Shown here in pieces: positions 7,014 to 13,908 of a stretch of 17,971 nt of DNA. Source of the DNA: JAZNUH01 sp045592225 (lineage in GTDB: Bacteria; Bacillota; Clostridia; UMGS1883; UMGS1540); the NCBI GenBank assembly GCA_045592225.1, contig JAZNUH010000070.1, positions 1 through 17,971 on the forward strand. Direction: 5' to 3'. Numbering within the stretch: position 1 is the stretch's first letter; each line of letters opens with the position of its first letter. The notes beneath the pieces are model-generated. The model worked only from the letters and a program-made list of their open reading frames with translations, searched no databases and was not told where the DNA came from. Position numbers and translations under genes: made by a program.

Positions 7014-7748
7014 TCAACCTCTTCTGCGGGCAACCTCGTACATCATAAGAGATGCGGCAACCGATGCGTTTAACGATTCACAGCCGCCCTTCATGGGAAT
7101 ACCCACCAAAAAGTCACATTTTTCGGTTATAAGTCTGCTCATTCCGGCACCCTCGCTGCCTACAACAAGACCTACCGCACCGTCAAAGTCTGCGTCCCAC
7201 AGCACTCTGTCACCCGCTGCATCTGCCCCTGTTATCCAAAGCCCCTCCTCTTTAAGAAGGTCAATGGTTTTTGCAAGATTGGTTACACGTGCCACAGGTA
7301 CAACCTCAGCTGCGCCTGCCGCAACCTTTGCAACCGTTGCATTGAGCGAAACACTCTCATGCTTGGGTATAATAACCCCGTGAACACCTGTTGCACGTGC
7401 TGTTCTTAAAACGGCACCCAGATTGTGCGGGTCGGTTATCCTGTCGCATATAACAACAAAGGGAGCCTCTCCCTTTGCACGTGCCGACGCCAGAATATCA
7501 TCTGTGCTTGCATATTCATAGGCTGAAACATAGGCAATTACTCCCTGATGATTTTCGCCTTCGCAAAGGGTATCCATCTTGCGGCGGTCTGTTTCTGCCA
7601 CAGTAATCTTCATACTCTTTGCAAGGGCAATAATCTTTTTAAGCGAGCCTTCCGGTGCGCCGCTGCGCACCAGAATTTTGTCTATGCTTCGCCCTGTTTT
7701 TATTGCTTCAATAACGGGATTTCTCCCGATTATCATATCTTCTTTCAT
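7014..7748 (-). CDS. rlmB: TrmH-family 23S rRNA 2'-O-ribose methyltransferase (RlmB-like)
   Basis: This 244-residue SpoU/TrmH-type SAM methyltransferase probably modifies G2251 in the peptidyl-transferase loop of 23S rRNA. Residues 1-75 form the L30e-like RNA-binding domain (IIGRNPVIEAI...NHQGVIAYV). The knotted SPOUT domain follows, with motif 1 DRITDPHNLGAVLRTA (102-117, key N109 and R115), motif 2 VVGSEGAGMS (195-204) and motif 3 IPMKGGCESLNASVA (217-231). Its ATG overlaps the lysC stop (ATGA). The 7748 ATG has no good ribosome binding site of its own, so coupling to lysC is likely; an ATG at codon 5 is an alternative. Its presence in an amino-acid operon is unusual, since in Firmicutes rlmB commonly lies near cysS and mrnC. 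TrmH paralogues with other RNA targets cannot be excluded. Confidence 0.9.
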   Translation of the reverse strand: MKEDMIIGRNPVIEAIKTGRSIDKILVRSGAPEGSLKKIIALAKSMKITVAETDRRKMDTLCEGENHQGVIAYVSAYEYASTDDILASARAKGEAPFVVICDRITDPHNLGAVLRTARATGVHGVIIPKHESVSLNATVAKVAAGAAEVVPVARVTNLAKTIDLLKEEGLWITGADAAGDRVLWDADFDGAVGLVVGSEGAGMSRLITEKCDFLVGIPMKGGCESLNASVAASLMMYEVARRRG

Positions 7749-8239
7749 ATGTTTGCAAGATTGAATTTTTCGTGAATTACACGAACTGCTGCTTCTGCTT
7801 CGCTTCTTTCAACTAAAACAGAAACCTTGATTTCGCTTGTTGCAATCATCTGAATGTTGATGTTGGAGTTGTAAAGTGCTTCAAACATTTTAGCTGCAAC
7901 ACCGGGGTTGCTTGCCATACCTGCACCTACGATGGAAACCTTGGAAACGTTGCTGTCGTGCAGAACCTTTGCAGCACCGATTACAGACATATTTTCGCTC
8001 AAAGCTTCAAGCGCGCTGTCCAGTGAGCTTTCGGGAACAGTAAAGCTGATATCCTTTTTACCGTCACGTCCGATAGACTGAAGGATGATATCCACATTTA
8101 TGTTCTTTTTAGCCATAATAGAGAATACACTGAATGCTTTTCCGGGTGTATCTTCGATATCTATAAGAGAAATTCTTGCTGTGTCGTTGTCTCTTGCAAC
8201 GCCTCTGATTAACATTTTTTCCACGCTGTTTACCTCCTT
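7745..8239 (-). other. Internal in-frame start for an aspartokinase beta subunit
   Basis: Inside lysC, AAGGAGGT (8232-8239) is followed after 7 nt by an in-frame GTG (8222-8224, codon 246). An in-frame ATG also occurs at 8213-8215 (codon 249). Starting at the GTG would give a 159-residue protein holding just the ACT regulatory region. In B. subtilis aspartokinase II (alpha 408, beta 163 residues) beta begins at residue 246, the same place. The full anti-SD match at ideal spacing is unlikely to be chance, so an alpha2-beta2 enzyme is a reasonable prediction. Confidence 0.8.
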
Positions 8240-8959
8240 AACGGCTGTTCCTTTTTCGTGTACAAAGCTGGAAACAACCTCTAACTTAACATTGAATTTT
8301 TTTGCCGCTTCTACTGAACGGTTATGCAGTACGTTTGCACCCAGACTTGCCAGCTCAAGCATTTCGTCATAGGAAATATCATCAAGCTTTGACGCATCGG
8401 GAACAATTCTTGGATCTGCTGTGAAAACACCTGTAACGTCAGTATATATCTGACAAAGGTCTGCGTGCAGAGCCGCTGCCAGAAGTACCGCAGATGTATC
8501 CGAGCCGCCGCGGCCCAGTGTGGTGATATCGTCATACTTGTTGATACCCTGGAAGCCTGCAACAATAACAACCTTGTTCTGGTCCAGTTCTCTCTGTACT
8601 CTTTCACCTGCGATGTTATCAACTCTTGCAGCACCGTGGTTTGAGTTTGTTCTCACACCTGCCTGCCAGCCTGTAAGGGAAATTACGGGGCAACCAAGCT
8701 TTTCAAGTGCCATTGCCAGCAGTGACATTGAAATTTGTTCACCGCTGGACAGGAGTACGTCCATTTCTCTTTTGGAAGGAGCTGTGTTTATCTCCTTCGC
8801 CTTTGCGATAAGGTCATCTGTTGTGTCACCCTGCGCGGATACAACAACTACTATGCTGTGACCCTGATCATGATATTCTTTAATTCTGTTTGCCACATTC
8901 ATTACTCTTTCGGCGTTGGCAACAGAGGAACCGCCGAATTTTTGTACAATAAGGCTCAT
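7745..8959 (-). CDS. lysC: Aspartate kinase, LysC type with two ACT domains
   Basis: This enzyme phosphorylates L-aspartate, the first step to lysine, threonine and methionine. The 404-residue protein has the N-terminal kinase fold with KFGGSS (7-12), TTLGRGGSDTSA (146-157) and YTDVTGVFTADPRIV (172-186), then tandem ACT domains (about 258-325 and 330-404) for end-product feedback. Length is close to Bacillus aspartokinase II (408). The ATG at 8959 overlaps the hom stop (ATGA), and AAGGAG lies 9 nt upstream within hom. An internal AAGGAGGT plus GTG at codon 246 would give a separate regulatory beta subunit (see the entry at 7745-8239). No lysine riboswitch is possible immediately upstream because hom overlaps the start; control is probably through the thrR promoter and allosteric feedback. 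Confidence 0.96.
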   Translation of the reverse strand: MSLIVQKFGGSSVANAERVMNVANRIKEYHDQGHSIVVVVSAQGDTTDDLIAKAKEINTAPSKREMDVLLSSGEQISMSLLAMALEKLGCPVISLTGWQAGVRTNSNHGAARVDNIAGERVQRELDQNKVVIVAGFQGINKYDDITTLGRGGSDTSAVLLAAALHADLCQIYTDVTGVFTADPRIVPDASKLDDISYDEMLELASLGANVLHNRSVEAAKKFNVKLEVVSSFVHEKGTAVKEVNSVEKMLIRGVARDNDTARISLIDIEDTPGKAFSVFSIMAKKNINVDIILQSIGRDGKKDISFTVPESSLDSALEALSENMSVIGAAKVLHDSNVSKVSIVGAGMASNPGVAAKMFEALYNSNINIQMIATSEIKVSVLVERSEAEAAVRVIHEKFNLANI

Positions 8960-10140
8960 ACTTCCATTCTCCTTATAAGTTTTATAAATCCGTCACGACG
9001 GGAAAGGGCAGCAAGTGTTGCTTCACTTGCATTGTCAAGCAGAAAGCCTGCTTCGCCTTCTATGCCTACGTCTATACGACGGGCGCCTTCTATTTCAAAA
9101 TCCGCTTTTGCTCTTATGAGCGCAGAGGATGATGTTTCTTCAATGGGTGTTATATTGCCGCTTGATGCTACCCACATTGTGCGTGCATTTTCGCTTATGC
9201 CTCGAACAATTTCAATTATATCGCCAACAACTGCGCTCGCAGTAGGCAGTTTACCTGCGCCGCTTCCGTAAAGCATTACATCACCTACAGACGAGCCTGT
9301 AAGGTATGCCGCATTGAATACGCCTTCAACAGAGGAGAGGGGGTGGGATACAGGTATCAGCATGGGTGATACTCTTGCAAAAACCTTTTCTCCGTCAATA
9401 TCTGCATAAGCTATAAGCTTTAACGAGCAGTCAAGTGCGTTTGCATACTGAACATCATAAAGGTCAATGTTTGTAATACCTTCGGTAGAAATTTCATCAG
9501 GATTTACCTCTCTGCCCGAAACCATTGACGATAAAATAGCAATTTTTCTGCAGGCGTCTATGCCTTCGATATCTGCCGCGGGATTGCTTTCAGCATAGCC
9601 AAGCTCCTGTGCTTTTGCAAGTGTTGCCGCAAAAGAGCTTCCTTCTTTAATCATTTTGGTAAGGATATAGTTGGTTGTTCCGTTAACAATACCCATAATT
9701 TTTGTTATATCATTACCTGCAAGACAGTGCTGCATGGGACGGATAAGAGGAATGCCGCCGCCTACACTTGCTTCAAAGAGATAGTGCACGCCGTTTTCCT
9801 TTGCTATTTTCAAAAGCTCGGCACCGTGAGTTGCAACAAGCTCCTTATTGGAGGTTACAACGCTTTTGCCTGCCATAAGCGCGCTCTTTGTAAAATTATA
9901 CGCGGGATTTACACCGCCTATAACCTCAGCAACAACCGATACCTCGCCGTCTGCAAGTATATCATCAAAATTCTTTGTGAAAAGCTTCGCATCAGGATGG
10001 TCGGAAAAATCGCGTATATCAAGAATATACTTTACCTCCACACTCTCGCCTGTGCGTGCTGTAATCGAGGGGGTGTTTTTTATTACCTCGTAAACGCCGG
10101 AACCTACTGTTCCGAAACCCAGTATTGCTACTTTTGCCAC
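8956..10140 (-). CDS. hom: Homoserine dehydrogenase
   Basis: This enzyme reduces aspartate 4-semialdehyde to homoserine with NAD(P)H, the branch point to threonine and methionine. The 394-residue protein has an N-terminal nucleotide-binding motif GFGTVGSGV (8-16), SNKE (97-100), NGTTNYIL (153-160) and the catalytic signature GYAESNPAADIEGIDACRK (181-199). The start is GTG at 10140, preceded by AAGGAGG 8 nt upstream within the last codons of thrR (3-nt intergenic gap). The C-terminal tail (about 330-394) is shorter than in the common 430-residue Bacillus-type enzyme, and I do not recognise a canonical ACT domain in it. Feedback by threonine may therefore be weak or act through ThrR. lysC follows with an ATGA overlap. 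Confidence 0.95.
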   Translation of the reverse strand: MAKVAILGFGTVGSGVYEVIKNTPSITARTGESVEVKYILDIRDFSDHPDAKLFTKNFDDILADGEVSVVAEVIGGVNPAYNFTKSALMAGKSVVTSNKELVATHGAELLKIAKENGVHYLFEASVGGGIPLIRPMQHCLAGNDITKIMGIVNGTTNYILTKMIKEGSSFAATLAKAQELGYAESNPAADIEGIDACRKIAILSSMVSGREVNPDEISTEGITNIDLYDVQYANALDCSLKLIAYADIDGEKVFARVSPMLIPVSHPLSSVEGVFNAAYLTGSSVGDVMLYGSGAGKLPTASAVVGDIIEIVRGISENARTMWVASSGNITPIEETSSSALIRAKADFEIEGARRIDVGIEGEAGFLLDNASEATLAALSRRDGFIKLIRRMEV

Positions 10141-10143
10141 TTG

Positions 10144-10581
10144 TTATGCCTCCTTAGACAGTATTTGAATAGTGTTTACACCATTTATTTCTTTAAGTAT
10201 TGCCATAAATGTATCAACATCGTGCGCAAGCTCTGTCGCACGTATTGAAATTGTAATGTTTGCCATATCGTGCACCGGTATGTTCTGATTAATTGTCAGT
10301 ACACTGCAGCCTGCCTCGGCAAGCACCTTTAAAATATCGGACAGCACCCCGGGTATATCCATAACCTCGAAAAAGAGTGTGAATATTCCCTGCATTTCGT
10401 TAAATGGAAAAACGCTATCCTTATATTTATAAAAAGCACTGCGGGAAAGCCCTGCTTTTTTTGCTGCGTCATTAACTGTTGCGGCCTCTCCGCGACGAAG
10501 CATTTTTTTTGCTTCCAGCACCTTTTCGAACACCTCGGGAAGGGCGGAAGCATCCACTAAAATCAAATTCTTTTTATTCAT
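10144..10581 (-). CDS. thrR: ThrR/PheB-type HTH-ACT regulator of threonine genes
   Basis: This small ACT-domain protein is of the UPF0735/PheB family. Its B. subtilis member ThrR (formerly YszB/PheB) is a DNA-binding repressor of threonine biosynthesis genes including hom. From ATG 10581 it has 145 residues, close to B. subtilis PheB. Residues 33-53 (A-T-V-N-D-A-A-K-K-A-G-L-S-R-S-A-F-Y-K-Y-K) look like a helix-turn-helix, and 67-143 form the ACT domain (FTLFFEVMDIPGVLSDILKVL...), the likely amino-acid sensor. The frame is open to an ATG at 10632, but that codon lies upstream of the promoter -10 and cannot be on the mRNA, so I use 10581, which has GGGGGA (10589-10594) 7 nt upstream. It is the first gene of the hom-lysC operon and probably autoregulates it through the palindrome at 10593-10620. 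Confidence 0.88.
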   Translation of the reverse strand: MNKKNLILVDASALPEVFEKVLEAKKMLRRGEAATVNDAAKKAGLSRSAFYKYKDSVFPFNEMQGIFTLFFEVMDIPGVLSDILKVLAEAGCSVLTINQNIPVHDMANITISIRATELAHDVDTFMAILKEINGVNTIQILSKEA

Positions 10582-10592
10582 TAATTTGTCCC

Positions 10593-10620
10593 CCGTAGGA
10601 AAACATCTGTTTTCATACGG
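10593..10620 (-). promoter_or_regulatory. Palindromic operator candidate over the thrR start site
   Basis: CCGTATGAAAAC, then AGAT, then GTTTTCCTACGG on the minus strand gives 12-bp arms with one mismatch. The palindrome begins 4 bp downstream of the -10 and spans the predicted transcription start (about 10617), so it is more likely a DNA operator than an RNA hairpin, since most of the first arm's outer end would not be transcribed. ThrR, encoded immediately downstream, is the obvious candidate ligand. The link is inference. Confidence 0.65.
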
Positions 10621-10623
10621 TAG

Positions 10624-10652
10624 ATTATACACAAGAAAAAAACTTTTGTCAA
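10624..10652 (-). promoter_or_regulatory. Consensus promoter of the thrR-hom-lysC operon
   Basis: On the minus strand TTGACA (10647-10652) and TATAAT (10624-10629) are separated by exactly 17 bp, a perfect sigma-A consensus. A strong basal promoter next to a palindrome suits control by repression. The leader is only about 36 nt, too short for a T-box, riboswitch or leader-peptide attenuator. Confidence 0.93.
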
Positions 10653-10681
10653 GGCTTTTTTCAATTTAATATGTTTTTTTC

Positions 10682-10710
10682 ATAAAAGCGGTGCACAGCA
10701 CCGCTTTTAT
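10682..10710 (-). terminator. Intrinsic terminator after metH
   Basis: Perfect 13-bp arms ATAAAAGCGGTGC (10682-10694) and GCACCGCTTTTAT (10698-10710) with a 3-nt loop lie 5 bp past the metH stop. On the minus strand the GC core is followed by TTTTAT and then an A-rich run. It ends the ychF-metF-metH unit about 30 bp before the thrR promoter. Confidence 0.92.
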
Positions 10711-10715
10711 AGCTT

Positions 10716-13028
10716 TTATTCTCCAAAAATTTTCTTCGCATAGTTTACCGAACACAAAGCATCCTTTGCATAATAGTCCGCGCCTATCATTGCTGCATAC
10801 TCCTCTGTGAGCACCGCTCCGCCTACCATTATTTTGCAATCGGCACCCGATGCACGAAGTGCTTTTATGGTTTCCTCCATACTTGTAACCGTTGTGGTCA
10901 TAAGCGCACTTAAACCTACAAGCTTTATATTTTTCTCTGTAACTTCCTTTACTATTACATCGCTTGGCACATCCTTGCCAAGGTCAATTACGTCATATCC
11001 GTAATTTTGCAAAAGAAGTACAACAATGTTTTTTCCTATATCGTGTATGTCACCCTCTACAGTTGCAACTAAAATTTTATGACCTGCAGACTGTTTATTT
11101 TCCGCCTTTTCCTTTATAGCCTCAAAGGCATTTTTTGCCGTCTGTGCACAGGACAATAATTTAGGAAGAAAAACAGTTCCCTTTTCAAAACCTTTGCCCA
11201 CTTCGTCAAGGGCAGGTATTAAAATTTCGTTTATAATAGAAAGCGGCTCTTTTTCAGAAAGCATTTCCGTAGTCTTTGCATAGGACTGGTCTTTAAGTCC
11301 GTTTATCACCATTTCGTAAAGGGTAAGCGGTCCTGTTTTTACCTCGGCTTCCCCTCCGTAGAAATGGGAGTACCCGCCACACTCGGCATCATATCCCGAA
11401 AGGGCATTATAGCTTCTGTACACACTCATCATGCCGTCGGACATGGGGTTTATAATTGCCGCCTTGAGTCCCGAATAAAGCGCCATAGCAAAAAATGTCG
11501 AATTAATGCGCTCTCTCTGCGGAAGACCGAAGGAAATGTTTGAAACACCAAGCACCGTATTCATACCCATATTGCGGAGTATGGACAAGGCACGAAGTGT
11601 TTCTCCCGCCTCGCTCTGATTTGAGCTTATTGTAAGTGTCAGCGGGTCTATAATTATATCCTTTTTGTCAATGCCGTAATCTGCGGCACGGCTGATTATT
11701 TTTTTTGCTATTTCTATTCTGCCCTCCGCGGTGGAAGGTATTCCGTCCTCGTCAAGAGTTAATGCAACAACCACGCCGCCGTATTTTTTCACCAGCGGGA
11801 ATACCGCGTCCATAACCTCCTGTTTTCCGTTTACCGAATTTACAAGGGGCTTGCCGTTGTATATTCTCATTGCCGCCTCAAGCACCGCAGGGTCACTGCT
11901 GTCTATCTGCAGCGGGGTGGGGGACAGCTCCTGCAAAGCGGCTACTGCCGAAGTCATCATAGTCTTTTCGTCAATTTCGGGCAGACCCACGTTTACATCA
12001 AGTATATCTGCTCCCGCCTCTGTCTGGGCAAAAGCTTCATCTAATATATAGTTTATATCGTTGCACCGGAGTGCTTCTTTAAATTTCTTTTTACCTGTGG
12101 GGTTTATGCGCTCACCTATTATAACAGGCTTTTCTCCTATTATTACTGTTTTGGAATATGAGCACACTGCAGTTATATTTTTCTTTAAAGCAGGTGTAGG
12201 AGTAATTCCCTTGCATGCCTTTACCATAAGACTAATATGCTCGGGACTTGTACCACAACAGCCGCCTAAAACACCAACACCCGACTTTGCAAACTCTTTC
12301 ATATACTCAGCAAACTGTGCAGGGGTTGTATCATAAACAGTTTTTCCATCGCGCACCGCAGGTAACCCTGCGTTGGGCATAAGTATTACGGGAGTAGACG
12401 AATACTTTAAAAACATGGGTAAAAATTCTTTAAACTGTGCAGGACCCAGTCCGCAGTTTAATCCCAGCGCATCTACACCAAGTCCTTCAAGCATTGTCAC
12501 AGCCGTAAAAATATCGCCGCCTGTTAAAAGCTTGCCTGTACTGTCAATGCTTACTGTTGCAAAAACCGGCAGTGATGTATTCTCCTTTGCCGCAAGCACC
12601 GCCGCCTTAAGCTCATAAAGGTCGGTCATGGTTTCAACAAATACAAGGTCAGCGCCTGCCGCTTCACCTGCTTTTGCACTTACCGCAAAGGCATTGTATG
12701 CATCTTCAAACTCAAGGTCACCAAGAGGCTTTAAAAGCTTGCCTGTAGGGCCCATATCCAAAGCTGTAAGCTTGCCTGCTTTTTTTGCGTTTTTAATGCC
12801 ATCGGTAACTGCCTGCTCGGCAGAATAATCAAGCCCTGCCATTTTTATGGGGTTTGCACCGAAGGTATTTGCCAAAATTATATCAGCACCCGCATCGGCA
12901 TAGGCTTTATGCACCGCCAGCACCGCTTCGGGGTTTTCCCTGTTTAAAAGCACAGGATTGGGGTGACTGAGCATTGTGCCCATTGCACCGTCTACAAATA
13001 TTAAGTTATCAAAACTTATTTTCTTCAT
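10716..13028 (-). CDS. metH: B12-dependent methionine synthase lacking the reactivation domain
   Basis: This 770-residue methionine synthase moves the methyl group of 5-methyl-THF to homocysteine through cobalamin. Domains in order are: the homocysteine-binding barrel (1-285) with Zn ligands C192 (GLNCG) and C257/C258 (GGCCGTSPEH); the pterin-binding barrel (about 300-560) with IGERINPTGKKKF (304-316), DVNVGLP and QIDSSDP; the B12 cap (about 575-645); and the B12-binding domain (650-770) with D660-x-H662-x-x-G665, where H662 is the lower cobalt ligand. The C-terminal AdoMet reactivation domain of E. coli MetH (1227 residues) is absent, as in other clostridial forms. The ATG overlaps the metF stop (TAATG), which couples supply of methyl-THF to its use. 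No SAM riboswitch or S-box is seen ahead of the unit. Confidence 0.93.
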   Translation of the reverse strand: MKKISFDNLIFVDGAMGTMLSHPNPVLLNRENPEAVLAVHKAYADAGADIILANTFGANPIKMAGLDYSAEQAVTDGIKNAKKAGKLTALDMGPTGKLLKPLGDLEFEDAYNAFAVSAKAGEAAGADLVFVETMTDLYELKAAVLAAKENTSLPVFATVSIDSTGKLLTGGDIFTAVTMLEGLGVDALGLNCGLGPAQFKEFLPMFLKYSSTPVILMPNAGLPAVRDGKTVYDTTPAQFAEYMKEFAKSGVGVLGGCCGTSPEHISLMVKACKGITPTPALKKNITAVCSYSKTVIIGEKPVIIGERINPTGKKKFKEALRCNDINYILDEAFAQTEAGADILDVNVGLPEIDEKTMMTSAVAALQELSPTPLQIDSSDPAVLEAAMRIYNGKPLVNSVNGKQEVMDAVFPLVKKYGGVVVALTLDEDGIPSTAEGRIEIAKKIISRAADYGIDKKDIIIDPLTLTISSNQSEAGETLRALSILRNMGMNTVLGVSNISFGLPQRERINSTFFAMALYSGLKAAIINPMSDGMMSVYRSYNALSGYDAECGGYSHFYGGEAEVKTGPLTLYEMVINGLKDQSYAKTTEMLSEKEPLSIINEILIPALDEVGKGFEKGTVFLPKLLSCAQTAKNAFEAIKEKAENKQSAGHKILVATVEGDIHDIGKNIVVLLLQNYGYDVIDLGKDVPSDVIVKEVTEKNIKLVGLSALMTTTVTSMEETIKALRASGADCKIMVGGAVLTEEYAAMIGADYYAKDALCSVNYAKKIFGE

Positions 13029-13897
13029 TATAATCCCTTCCGGATGTCCGAAATATTATTCAAAATACCTTTTGCTATTTCGGGCTTGTTCATTGTATAA
13101 ATATGTATTCCATTCACACCGTTTGCCATAAGGTCAATAATCTGCTCGGTTGCATAAGCAATACCTGCCTGCTTCATGGACAGAGGCTTGTCACCGTACT
13201 TTTCAATAATTGCCTGTAGCTTTGGTGTTATTGCCGCGCCAGACATTTTGCACATTTTTTTCACACTTGCCGCATTGGTAACAGGCATAATCCCTGCCGT
13301 CACCGGTACGGTTATCCCTTTGGACGCCGCACGGTAGAGGAAGTTATAAAGTACATTGTTATCAAAGAAAAACTGTGTTGTAAGAAAATCCACGCCCGAA
13401 TCTATTTTCTGCTTAAGCTTTTCAATATCAAAGTCCTTGCCCGGACTGTCGGGATGTGCCTCAGGGTAGCAGGCACCGCCCACACAAAAGCCGCCGAAAT
13501 CCTTTATATCCCTTGCAAGCTGATATGCGTAGGTGTATTCTGCATTTTCCTTGTCATATCCTTCGGGATAATCTCCGCGCAAAGCGAGAATGTTCCTTAT
13601 ATTATTATTACGCAGTTCTGTAAGTATTTGGTGTATTCTCTCCTTTGATGCTCCTACACAGGTAAGGTGCGCCATTGCTGTAAGCCCCAGTTCATTCTGA
13701 ACAAAGGAGGAAATTTCCATACTGTTATCTGTATTGCCGCCGCCTGCACCGTAGGTTATGCTGACAAAATCAGGCTCTGTTTTTTTAAGCTCGCGGGCAG
13801 CACAAATAACCCCGTCTGGCGGTACGTCCTTTTTGGGCGGGAAAATTTCAAGAGAGATTACTGTTTCCTTACTGCTAAATAAATCTTTGATATACAT
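13028..13897 (-). CDS. metF: Methylenetetrahydrofolate reductase
   Basis: This FAD enzyme reduces 5,10-methylene-THF to 5-methyl-THF, the methyl donor for the adjacent metH. The 289-residue length matches bacterial MetF. Visible motifs are SLEIFPPK (15-22) with the likely catalytic E17, DFVSITYGAGG (43-53), AHLTCVGAS (76-84), ILALRGDYP (103-111) with the flavin-contacting Asp, and a C-terminal GIHIYTMNKPE. The ATG at 13897 has AAGGAA about 8 nt upstream, overlapping the ychF stop region (11-nt gap), so it is read with ychF. The stop overlaps the metH start by 1 nt. Confidence 0.95.
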   Translation of the reverse strand: MYIKDLFSSKETVISLEIFPPKKDVPPDGVICAARELKKTEPDFVSITYGAGGGNTDNSMEISSFVQNELGLTAMAHLTCVGASKERIHQILTELRNNNIRNILALRGDYPEGYDKENAEYTYAYQLARDIKDFGGFCVGGACYPEAHPDSPGKDFDIEKLKQKIDSGVDFLTTQFFFDNNVLYNFLYRAASKGITVPVTAGIMPVTNAASVKKMCKMSGAAITPKLQAIIEKYGDKPLSMKQAGIAYATEQIIDLMANGVNGIHIYTMNKPEIAKGILNNISDIRKGL

Positions 13898-13908
13898 TAT
13901 ATCATTCC

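Noticed and set aside
7000..7017. TTG start at 7017 for the ApgM-like gene
   Set aside because: The AAAGGA ribosome binding site lies inside that extension and is correctly spaced for the ATG at 6999. Family members begin at MKYIIVLSDG.
10582..10623. RNA attenuator or T-box in the thrR leader
   Set aside because: The leader is about 36 nt, and transcription would start inside the palindrome's first arm, so a full hairpin cannot form in RNA.
10582..10632. Longer thrR reading frame starting at ATG 10632
   Set aside because: That ATG lies upstream of the -10 hexamer and the predicted transcription start, so it would not be on the mRNA. The 10581 ATG gives the family's usual length and start.
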